From: Przewalskia tangutica
Lineage: Eukaryota; Streptophyta; Magnoliopsida; Solanales; Solanaceae
Assembly: GCA_029844215.1 (NCBI GenBank)
Contig: CM056733.1
Span: 65,935,794 to 65,999,793, forward strand
Direction: 5' to 3'
DNA length: 64,000 nucleotides
Position numbers and translations under genes: made by a program
Notes under the pieces: model-generated
Told to the model about the DNA's origin: nothing
Seen by the model: only the letters and a program-made list of their open reading frames with translations
Databases searched by the model: none
Part shown: positions 22,564 through 31,767 of the stretch, piece by piece
Numbering within the stretch: position 1 is the stretch's first letter
Layout of the letters: each line of letters opens with the position of its first letter

Positions 22564-23303
22564 TGTTAGTAAAATACGAGACAATATTAATAAGAACAAA
22601 TAAAATAGTAAAGAACAACTTATCGAATCAGAGTTGTGTCGTGGCAAGCCACTGTCTTAAAAGTGATTTCGAACTGACTCCGATGCAAATCGTTTAGCCC
22701 GGTCGCTCCCAAGATTCCACAACACTTCCAGACACTTGCACTAGTGGCTGAAAGTTTGGAGTTTGCACAAAGTAATTTGCCCAGAAAACAGAAGGAATAA
22801 GAACTCTGAAGAATAAGAAGATATCTTTTTTTGTGTGTCAATAACTGAAGTCTCTACTGGTATATATATATATATTTCTCGATAGTAATGACTGAAATCT
22901 GAAACGTCTCTAACGTTAAGAGAATAAAGAATGAATCTAAAACGTCTCCCAACATTCAGAGAAATAAAGATCACCATTAAATTAGAGTATTTATGAATAA
23001 TGACCGTGCAACAATTAATTCCGAAGTAATGAGCTTTGATCGGTATGGAGACAATTGTAGTTCCGAAAGAATAAGTCTTGAATTAGACTCACGTATACCT
23101 CACACTCAGTGGGGCAAAATCGACCCGTTTTACCTACGAAGCTCAATTCTCACGTGCGCGAGGCTACTCCCTTTTCCCAACTCTTTACCAGTCTAATAAA
23201 GTACATTTCAATATAAAGTGGAAGGGAGAACTTTCCACCACCAATATGATACAAAGTGCATTTCACAAAAGTAGAAAATAAAAAAGAGATTTTTGCAGCT
23301 TGT
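22564..23303 (-). repeat. 5' LTR of the minus-strand Copia (outer end eroded)
   Basis: Similar to 16373-17286, with shared TTAGTAAAATACGRGACAAT, GCAAATCGTTTAGCCCGGTC and GGAGTTTGCACAAAGTAATT blocks. It lacks a segment of about 130 bases and the last 60 or so bases of the outer end. A (TA)n run sits at 22861-22875. The expected primer-binding site beside 22564 is mostly lost. Confidence 0.75.
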
Positions 23304-23406
23304 AGTAGGTTATCACCTTAATTACCTGAGTATCCCTTCTTTTCACTACCATGGATTGCTGTGAACATTGTATATATGGGCGTAAGTATTTACTCATTAA
23401 AATATG

Positions 23407-23682
23407 GACACGTGTCAGTTCTTCAATCTAATCGTCCATATTAATTTGATCAAAAAGTATTTTTAACCACAAAACTCCATACTCCTAGATTAACACACCT
23501 TGAAGAGGAACCTCTGGTCCTGTTAGCTCAGATTCGTGCAATTCCTAGTTATGTCAAGCCAGGTCAGCAAGTTATCAATCCAATTGGCACTTGTTGGTTG
23601 GCCAATGTATTATGGCCTCAAATGGCATATCTTCTGGTGCTATATAAGTGTAACGAGCATGGGGCTCTATTGTATTTATAAA
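23407..23682 (+). promoter_or_regulatory. Aldolase gene promoter elements
   Basis: The palindrome GACACGTGTC (23407-23416) contains a CACGTG G-box, a common light-response element in photosynthetic gene promoters. CCAAT motifs occur at about 23580 and 23604. Two TATA-like motifs are present, TATATAAG (23641-23648) and TATTTATAAA (23673-23682); the second would place the transcript start about 25-30 bases before the ATG. The roles are inferred from motif and position only. Confidence 0.5.
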
Positions 23683-23739
23683 CAACCAAAACGATAACGA
23701 ACTTGTAGCTGAGGAGAGAAAGATAAGGAAAGAATAGAA

Positions 23740-26700
23740 ATGGCATCAGCATCTCTCCTCAAGACATCACCAGTCATTAACAAAACTGACTTCATAAAGG
23801 GTCAGGCCCTTCGCCAGACGGCCGTCTCCGTCGTCCGGTGCCCCGCTGCTGCTCCTTCTGGACTCACTATCCGTGCCAGCTACGCTGATGAGCTCGTCAA
23901 AACCGCGGTACGTGCTTCTAAAAGCATAATTAGTGTATCTACTACTCAGTCATGAATTTAGCTTATATGTACTCATGACTTTTATACTATCAAATATCAA
24001 TGTATTTTAACCGTGTTGTAACAAGTAAAGATAATTTAATCAAGTAAAATTATTGCTATGTTACTTACTACTCTGATCCTTCCGTCCCAAAAAGATTTTT
24101 ATTTTCCTTATTAGTTTGTCGCAAAAAGATTGACACATCTCTTTTAGAACAATTTACTTAACTATATAAAGATTATTTACAACCACACAAATATATAAGA
24201 CTTATTTTGGACCATACATTTTAAAAGTCTTATTGTATTTCTTAAACGCCGTGCCAAGTTAAATTAAGACAATCTTTTGGGAACGGCGGGAGTATGTTGT
24301 TTCACTTGAATCTTGCTAGATTGGAGTTACAATTACCCTCTTACTATCTTTTCTGCTGCTTAATAGCATTTCATCAAATTTCTTTTACTAGCATGTAGCA
24401 AATAACTTAGTTCCTATCCATTAGTTGCCTTAACTATAGAAGACTTTTATTGGCTTACTACATCGATAACCTTTTAAACTTGTCATTAAATTTCACTTTG
24501 ACACTCGAACTACGGCTTGTTCCAATTGAGTACCTGAACACGGATAAAGCGTTCCTATTAAATACTTTCGATTCAAATAAAAGTCTACGCTTGGGAACAT
24601 GTTTTATGAGGTTAACTTAACGATTTACGCTTAAGAACACGCGCAAAAATTTTACCCAAAATTTGAACCGAAAATGTCTAATAGGAAGACTTTATCATGG
24701 TGCTCAATTGGAAGTGGAATAAACATAGTAGTCTGAGTGTCCAAATGAAATTTATAGACAAATTTAAGGAGTTGCCAATGTATTAAGCCACTTTTATTTG
24801 TGTATCGTGTGAATGATCAAGCTGAAAAAAGAAAAACCCTTATAAAAGGTTGTACTGTGATACTGTTGGTTTAGACACAAGCTTCTAGGAAGATAGCATG
24901 TGAATATATCATAGACCTTTGTGGTCCGGCCCTTTCCCGAACCCCACACATAGTGGGAGCTTAGTGCACTGGGCTGCCCTTTTTTTAGTGGTTAAATCCA
25001 TGTATGAAAGTTCATAGAGGTAAATGAAGCATTTAGCCGATCATATAAACTAATTGTTGAGTGTAGAAAACTATTGCATCTCCTGGTCGTGGAATTTTGG
25101 CCATGGATGAGTCAAATGCTACCTGCGGGAAGCGTTTAGCTTCAATCGGACTAGAGAACACTGAAGCTAATCGCCAGGCATACAGGACCCTTCTTGTTTC
25201 TGCTCCAGGACTTGGTCAGTACATTTCAGGTGCCATCCTTTTTGAGGAGACACTTTACCAGTCCACTGTTGATGGAAAGAAAATCGTTGATGTACTTCGT
25301 GAGCAGAACATTGTTCCTGGAATTAAAACTGACAAGGTAAAGATCAGTACTATGCGGACTTCTCTTAAATTCTTGATTTAAATTGTCATGTTTAATATGT
25401 TATAATTATGATTTAATGAAAACTACAGGGTCTAGTTCCCTTGGCTGGTTCAAATGATGAATCTTGGTGCCAAGGTCTTGATGGCCTTGCCTCGCGCTCT
25501 GCTGCTTACTACCAACAAGGCGCTCGTTTTGCAAAATGGTAACATACCAATTCTACTTTCATATATAAGTTGAATTGGGATTTAACTTCATATTCATTTA
25601 CATTGTAAATGAATTTTTACACAATCAGTGCATGCAATTCAATCAGTTGTAGAAGGCTAGTTACCTTGTTTCTAGGTTACTGATTCCATTTATTATGAAT
25701 AATTACCACCTGATAGCATAAAAAGTATTAGTACTTGGTAGTATATTATAAGTACAAATTAAACTCAACGGAGAAACGAATGCTTATTTGAAGCCCTTCT
25801 TATATTCTTCATTATGAATCTTACAGGCGTACTGTGGTGAGTATTCCCAATGGTCCTTCTGCACTTGCAGTGAAGGAAGCAGCCTGGGGTCTCGCTCGCT
25901 ATGCTGCAATTTCTCAGGTAAGCTGGCATATATATAGGAATGGAGATACAATAATTGTGATGTAATTCTCTATTCTTTTGGAGTTTCAACATGATTAAAT
26001 GAGAAATCTTTCCTTGCATTTCTTGCAGGACAATGGGTTGGTACCAATTGTTGAGCCAGAGATTTTGCTTGATGGTGAACACATTATCGATAGGACCTTC
26101 GAGGTTGCCCAAAAGGTGTGGGCTGAAGTTTTCTTCTACCTCGCCGAAAACAATGTCATGTTTGAAGGTATCCTCTTGAAGCCTAGCATGGTCACCCCTG
26201 GAGCAGAGTGCAAGGAGAGAGCCACCCCAGAACAAGTTGCTGATTATACCCTCAAGCTCCTCAGCCGTAGAATCCCCCCCGCAGTCCCTGGAATCATGGC
26301 AAGTACCTGAAAGATCCTATTATATACAGAGTTTAAATATAATTACCTTTTTGGACTGTCCTAAAAAATAATAACCGACAAATGTATATGTATTGTGTTA
26401 AGTACAAATATACATATAATATACATAACATATACATAATCAGTGTATATGTTTTGTATGTGGCTAGCGTCCGTAATTAATTTCGGCCTACGGGCCAAAA
26501 ATGAAAAAACACTGGCGGTGCTAAAAGAAGCTCACGATTAATTATTCATGGTTTGCTATTACAGTTTTTGTCTGGTGGACAATCTGAAGTGGAGGCTACT
26601 CTCAACTTGAACGCCATGAATCAATCAGCCAACCCATGGCACATATCGTTCTCATATGCCAGAGCCCTTCAGAACACATGCCTCACTACATGGGCTGGAA

Positions 26701-26843
26701 GACCAGAAAATGTGCAGGCAGCTCAGGAAGCTTTGCTTGTTAGAGCAAGTGCCAACTCTCTCGCGCAGCTCGGCAAATACACTGGCGAGGGTGAGTCTGA
26801 GGAGGCCAAGAAGGGCATGTTCGTGAAAGGATACGTCTACTGA
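23740..26843 (+). CDS. FBA: Chloroplast fructose-bisphosphate aldolase, class I
   Basis: Exons 23740-23907, 25067-25336, 25429-25538, 25827-25917, 26029-26298 and 26565-26843 join in frame to 395 aa, the usual length for plastid aldolases. It splits fructose 1,6-bisphosphate (and makes sedoheptulose 1,7-bisphosphate) in the Calvin cycle in the stroma. Residues 1 to about 46 are a Ser/Ala/Arg-rich transit peptide ending before SYADELVKTA. The class I signature GILLKPSMVTPG carries the Schiff-base lysine at residue 264 (codon 26179-26181). MDESNATCGKRL and the C-terminal KGYVY, which closes the active site, are present. Five introns; the last (26299-26564) starts with GC (ATG/GCAAGT) and ends AG, the rest are GT-AG. 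Without splicing the frame would stop at 26308, so the GC donor is needed. The start is the first ATG after the TATA box. The coding sequence is intact. Confidence 0.95.
24071..24292. mobile_element. Stowaway-like MITE in aldolase intron 1
   Basis: The 222-bp element starts CTCTGATCCTTCCGTCCCAA and ends TTTTGGGAACGGCGGGAG, the inverted ends of the plant CTCCGTCCC class of Tc1/mariner MITEs. TA occurs on both sides (24069-24070, 24293-24294), the expected target duplication. It has no coding capacity. Confidence 0.75.
24452..24789. mobile_element. Mutator-like MITE in aldolase intron 1
   Basis: Ends are GGCTTACTACATCGATAAC and, inverted on the other side, GGCTTAATACATTGGCAAC. A perfect 9-bp duplication ACTTTTATT flanks it (24443-24451 and 24790-24798). 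The inner arms repeat in inverted order (TCCAATTGAG with CTCAATTGGA). Confidence 0.9.
24890..24987 (+). mobile_element. Au-like SINE, 5'-truncated, in aldolase intron 1
   Basis: The segment has the Au-SINE 3' region: TAGACCTTTGTGGTCCGGCC, then GTGGGAGCTTAGTGCACTGG and GGGCTGCCC followed by a T-run at 24979-24985. The same family occurs in reverse at about 31532-31625. The left end is uncertain. Confidence 0.65.
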
Positions 26844-27087
26844 GTTATTTAGAACCAAATTAAGTATGTACATGTCATGATGTGGCCGAGATGAACTGCA
26901 TAAAAGCTTATAGCTCCTCAAGAATATTGTCTTTGTTCATATAACATGTACCTTTTAGCAATTATTGACATTCGTGCTACTGAGTTCAGTTTTATGCAAT
27001 TCTTCAAATTCTTCTCCAAATTATGATGAAGTCATGCGCCAATTGGCTATTAATTAAACCAATTTTACTGGTGCATATTTGTAAACA
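26844..27087. other. Aldolase 3' UTR and flank
   Basis: Contains the presumed 3' UTR, with a T-rich TTGTCTTTGTTCATATAACA segment near 26928. No canonical AATAAA is close to the stop; CATAAAAGC at 26899 is a possible variant. Confidence 0.4.
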
Positions 27088-27155
27088 CAGAGTGGGGTTT
27101 ACCCTGTGCGCACCCTAAGGATAGCAGTTGCGGGTACCCTTGTCATAAAAAAAAA
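27088..27155 (+). mobile_element. SINE 3' fragment
   Basis: GGGGTTTACCCTGTGCGCAC, GCGGGTACCCTTGTCATA and an A-run match the 3' part of the SINE family at 3108 and 20124. The tRNA-like 5' half is missing. Confidence 0.65.
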
Positions 27156-27881
27156 CACATTATTTGCCTATCTATATTTTACGAGTTTCCCCCTGAAATT
27201 TCTGATTATTCCAAGATAATTGAAGCTTATAGCATATTCTGCATTCAGAACATGCATCTTTTCATACACAAAGTTGCCAAAAGTATCTCAGTTTACCTAT
27301 CTGGGCAACAAGGATTATTCATCTGTAGCAATTGGAATTCTCAAATAGGGATATACTATGACATCATCCTTTTATAAAAACTTTCTCAATATGAGAGCAT
27401 CACAGTAATACAAATGGGCTAAAAATGTATTCACGGTATAACTCATTCATTCTAGTTGGTCTAAGCAAAGGTTTGTTGAAGAAATAATAAGTGAATACTC
27501 TATCAGGTTTAAGTTTTTTTCACACACTTCAACAAATTGGACGAATGCATTTTATAGTTGAAAACTTGGGACAACTTTATTTATGTGTTATCCCGTATAT
27601 ATTCAAATTTACTTCACCGCAGATCATATCTCCCCAGTTCCATATGCAAGGGACCATTTGAAAGTGTAGTACAACAACGACTACACCCGCCCAGAAACTA
27701 GTTGGTATCGGTGGTATGAATCCTCAATATCATAAATGATCTATTCACTTACCCTTGTTATTTGGATATAAACAATATAATGCCCTGCTGAGTATATCAC
27801 ACACGGCATAGACATTTAGGGAAAGAGGAATAAGAAAAGTCATTCTTTGATTCATTTTTTATAGAATAGAATGTTTTCTGA
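27156..27881. other. Intergenic DNA, nothing recognised
   Basis: A+T-rich sequence with no gene or transposon end apparent. The part from about 27817 may be a diverged outer end of the following LTR. Confidence 0.5.
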
Positions 27882-28641
27882 AGTAAAACAGAAAGTAAAT
27901 AATACATGATATTTACGTGAAAAACTCTTTGCTTAAGGGATTAAAAATCACGACCCACCGTAGTAGGATTTCAACTTGACTAACTGAGCAACTTTCAGAT
28001 TACAAGCTTTTGCAACCTAGAAATTAAACTCTTAATCCCTCAACCTTACAATAACTCTATTGTAAGCTACAACTCTTGACTAACTCTAGCAAAGCACCCA
28101 AACTAACTTTGACTAACTCTAGCCAAACACCCAAACACACCTTGACTAACTCTAGCCAAGTGTACAACTCAAAATCTTGAGAAAATAAAATACCTACAAA
28201 CAACTTCTTTTGAGAAGAGTAGGTTTACAAGTTAAAGAGCAAAATGATAAAGACTTAACAAACCTAGGACTTAAGACATCTTCAGTTGTTGGGATCTGGT
28301 CCTTAGATCTGTTGAAGTTTTGTTCTTGAGAGCACCTAGAGAGTAGTGGCGGCTACACTTGGAAGATTGTGATTTTGCAAATTTGAAGTGTTAAGTTAAA
28401 ACCTTGTAACATGTTGTATATATATTGGGGAACATGTGAGAAGCATGTGACCATGGATAGAGACATTTTATCTTTTGGTTTGACTTCTAGCAAACTGCAG
28501 TTGTGCTGCTGCGGTTCTGTCGTCGGAATAGTATTATCATTGATTGTATGACGCTCAGGGGACCTGATAGAGGACTTGGTCCTTATGTGGTTCCTCGAAT
28601 GTTTGTCGAATCATCAAAACACTAAATAACATAACTTATCA
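27882..28641 (-). repeat. 3' LTR of the SIRE-like element
   Basis: Shares long blocks with 36896-37733, e.g. GACCCACCGTAGTAGGATTT, CTAACTGAGCAACTTTCA and ACATAACTTATCA at the end. It contains a TTGACTAACTCTAGC-type motif repeated three to four times in both LTRs. The minus-strand polypurine tract AAAGGGAAAA abuts at 28642-28651. The first 50 or so bases of the other LTR have no counterpart here. Confidence 0.8.
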
Positions 28642-28651
28642 TTTTCCCTTT

Positions 28652-29199
28652 GTTGATGATGACAAACCCATACTTGATATTCCCCTCAGAACCAAGTTTC
28701 ATACTTGTTCCCCATGCGGATCAGTCGTGAACAACATGTTAGCATCAACATCATTCATTTTTACCCCTTGAACTTTCAGCATATCAGTTTTCCCTTCTTA
28801 ATCAATCCCCTTACCCCTTTGAACTTCCCCCTTTTGGCATCATTGAAAAGAGTAATATGAGCGGCACAAACACAAAGAAGTTCAGTGACATTAACTCATG
28901 ACCACTTGGGCAACACAGCATGAGCAAAAACAGGAACAATATTACATATAAACAGATCAAGTATTGCATAAGCCAGAGTAATTACCTAGAAAACAGATCA
29001 ACATTTAATATATTCAAAATATACCAGTCTAAACAGAACAAAACATGATAATTAAAGTGTCATAAGTACCAATGTCATAAAAACTAGGAGTAAAAGGAAT
29101 AAGGCTGTAAAGGGGAGGACTGGGCTAAAAGGACACAGGGAGTGAGAATAAGACTGGAAGGAACTAAGGCTTCAAGGCCTGGAAGAGCCTATCAATTCT
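28652..29199. other. Untranslated region between env-like region and 3' LTR
   Basis: No open frame. It belongs to the SIRE-like element by position. Confidence 0.5.
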
Positions 29200-30990
29200 T
29201 TAACTGGCAGCCCGCTGATCCTGAATCATTTGGATCTCATCAATCTTTTGCTTCAACCGATCATTTTCAACTCTCAATTTAGCATTATCAGTTGCTAGTT
29301 CACCATTGGGTCCAGGTTCCCTTGCTTTCTCAACCAACCGAGCCCTCAACAGAGCATTTTCAGCTTGTAATCTTATAATATCCGCAATGGCCCTTTCCTG
29401 AGCTTCAAACAGACTGCAGATGGTAGAGTTGCTGCCAATGCACCTTTCTTTGGCACACACTCACATTCCTCTAGTGTGGTCATAGTAAACATCTGTTTTC
29501 GAGTTCCTACAATAGCCTTTCCAGTCGGCACAGTGAAGTGCTCAAAGACCTTGGTCAAGAAAAATCCATATGAAAGGCCATGCTTACCCTCTCTAGCATT
29601 GACAACCATGATCATATACTCAATCATTAAAGCGGGTAAACTGATGGAACGGAAATTTGCTAGAGCTTTAAGAAGGACCATGTCCGCAATAGAAGCAATG
29701 CATCTCCTTTCGGCCCTTGAAAGCAATACTTTGTTGACAAGCTCAAACATGAGCTGATGCTCAAGCTTAAGTTGTCTTTTAAAGAGCCTATCACCAGTCA
29801 CAAGCCCTTCCCTTTTGACAATCAAATTCTTGAAATCATTTAAGGTCTTAGCAGTGAGGAGAATAGAAGGATATCAGACACTGTCACCACATCCTTTTCA
29901 TCTTTTAACTTACTCAAGTTTCCTTTTACTAAAATCCTTCTATTCTTCCCTACACTCTTCTCCTTTTGGCCTTTAGAGTGAACTTAAGTTGAGCCTTGCT
30001 CTTTTGCCTGGTAGTAGGTGGCATATAAGTAATGTCCTCTCCTACATTGACATCGCTCTATTTTATAAGACCAAACCTTCTTTTGAAAACAATGCTTATT
30101 AGGATATCATAATTAGAGTCAACCTCTTGAGAAGGACTTGGAGAACCAGGTGCCTTCTCAGGAGGGGGCTCTCGCTAGGGTACAATGATAGTAGACACCG
30201 TTTCATGGTCAATAATATTCAAGTCTTCCCTTGAGGGACCCGGTCCCTTTTTCAATTCTCCTGTTTCTGGCACACTGCCCTTTTTCCCCTAACTTCCCGC
30301 ACTAATTTCCTCAGTTTGTATATCATCAACACCACCAACCACATTTCCACCTCTCTTTCCATAATATGACACACCCAAGCCCTTTTCAATCAATTTCCAT
30401 CAACATCTATGGTAGAATCATCTACTCTTTTATCACTATTAATAGGGATGGAATTACCTGATTGTAGAGGGTTTTCCTCGGATGCGTCCACATGTTCAGG
30501 TTCCTTTGCATCACCATCACTAACAGACTCATGCATGAAAACAAGACTAGATTGTTGTGCAACCCCACTTGGATTTATGGTACTCATATCCTGAGCGACT
30601 ATAGTTTAGCTTGAAACCTCTACTCTATCATCAATTTTCTCGGTGTTCTGAAGAATTTTTGAAACAGGTACAGTTTGATCACTCTCTTCTAAATCGAGCT
30701 TTTCAGTCGGAGCAGAGTTTGAAGAAGACGATACAAATTTCTTTGGGGTTTGACTCTTGTGAGTCCTAGGGAGACCAAAAATTGTTGGTTTTAATGGTGA
30801 CATAGTGGGGTTTTGGTCTATGTAGATTGGGGATTTTGGGGGTAACTCTTGCAATTTTGATTTTCGACGGAATTGAGTTTTTGGAAGGTGAGGGTGTGGG
30901 GCTTGGTTCTGGTACAATAGATGAGGAAGAATCATTGTGAGATATGGCAAATTTAGGACAGAAAGACATGAGAGAGGAAGAGAAAAAGTA
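29200..30990 (-). pseudogene. env-like / additional ORF of the SIRE-like element, broken
   Basis: Three minus-strand segments lie in order: a Pro/Ser-rich N-terminal part (30990-30606, with SPTPSPSKNSIPSK), a mid segment (30587-30390), and a C-terminal part (29825-29200) with GLVTGDRLFKRQLKLEHQL and then a heptad-like coiled coil (IIRLQAENALLRARLVEKA; LRVENDRLKQKIDEIQ). Frameshifts or stops occur near 30785, 30600-30590, 30390 and 29400. Its position between RNase H and the 3' LTR is that of the env-like ORF of SIRE elements, but I see no clear signal peptide or transmembrane helix, so an envelope role is not supported. The coiled coil is the only structural feature visible. Confidence 0.55.
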
Positions 30991-31012
30991 GAGAGAATTT
31001 GAGATTATTTTT

Positions 31013-31162
31013 TTTATGACGGGGAAATGCGTCAATAGCCTGAAAATCATGTTAGCCAGGTAAACAATACTTGGTAAATCACAGATTCAACCAAGAAGGT
31101 GTTGGCAGGGAAAATCGAACTCGTGACCTTTCGGTCCCGCGCTCTCCTACTCCACCAACTTG
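31013..31162 (-). mobile_element. tRNA-derived SINE in the SIRE-like element
   Basis: On the minus strand it begins CAAGTTGGTGGAGTAGGAGA, has a B-box-like GAGTTCGATTTTCC, and ends CGCATTTCCCCGTCATAAA with an A-run. The end resembles that of the SINEs at 20069 and 27088, so they are probably one family; this is the only copy with a recognisable tRNA-like head. Confidence 0.65.
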
Positions 31163-31531
31163 ATTACATTTGCGTATTTAGGGTTAGTAATTAGAGGAGA
31201 GAGAGAAGACTTGGTTTAAATGCGGGTGGAAAGAACGGATTCTAAATGGTTAAGAAAATGTTTCCGGCAAGTTGGGTCAGTTTAGATGAATTGTAACATT
31301 TTGGACTCAAAATTTGAATTGGAGGGGGGAAGCCATTAATGACATGGCACTTTTAGGCAAATTAAAAACATGTCAGTACTGAAGAGACTACTAATCTAAG
31401 TCACAAGAACCAGGTTCCTTGACAATCTTTTTAAAATGCAGACAAAAATTCTGAGTAATGCAATGCCTTCAATACTTATGGTGTCCTGAGAAAGTCATGT
31501 GTGTATACCTGTAATAGTATAAGAGTGAGTT

Positions 31532-31625
31532 AGGGCAAAGGGTAGCCCGATGTACTAAGTTCATGCTATGTGCGGGGTTTGAGAAGAGCCGGACCACAAG
31601 GGTCTATTATACGTATTCTTACCTC
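31532..31625 (-). mobile_element. Au-like SINE fragment
   Basis: The + strand reads AAGGGTAGCCCGATGTACTA, TGTGCGGGGTTTG and CCGGACCACAAGGGTCTATT, the reverse of the Au-SINE 3' region found in aldolase intron 1. It lies between the pol and env-like regions. Confidence 0.6.
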
Positions 31626-31767
31626 ACATAAAAGTGAGTTAGATGCCTCTAAAAACACTTTAAGCATTGTACATTTTCTCTCAACATAGCCAATCATTGA
31701 GGGAATTTTGTTAAAGAAGGGCAACTAGTTGAGCTTAATCAAACCCAACTCCAAATGATTTCTTTGC

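Larger units (their letters stand above)
16373..23303 (-). mobile_element. Copia LTR retrotransposon on the minus strand, with nested insertions
   Basis: Related LTRs lie at 16373-17286 (3' LTR) and 22564 to about 23303 (5' LTR). Between them the minus strand encodes Copia gag and pol fragments. A polypurine tract GTGGGGGAT (minus, 17287-17295) borders the 3' LTR. A foldback Mutator-like element (17488-18628) and a SINE (about 20069-20243) have inserted inside. The outer end of the 5' LTR is missing or diverged, so no target duplication can be found. The right boundary lies only about 440 bp upstream of the aldolase start codon. Confidence 0.85.

Noticed and set aside
16371..23310. Target duplication for the minus-strand Copia
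   Set aside because: The outer end of its 5' LTR is eroded, and no matching 5-mers flank the two outermost recognisable bases.
29200..29460. Coiled-coil frame considered as a host gene
   Set aside because: Its place between Copia RNase H and the 3' LTR, on the same strand, shows that it is part of the retrotransposon.
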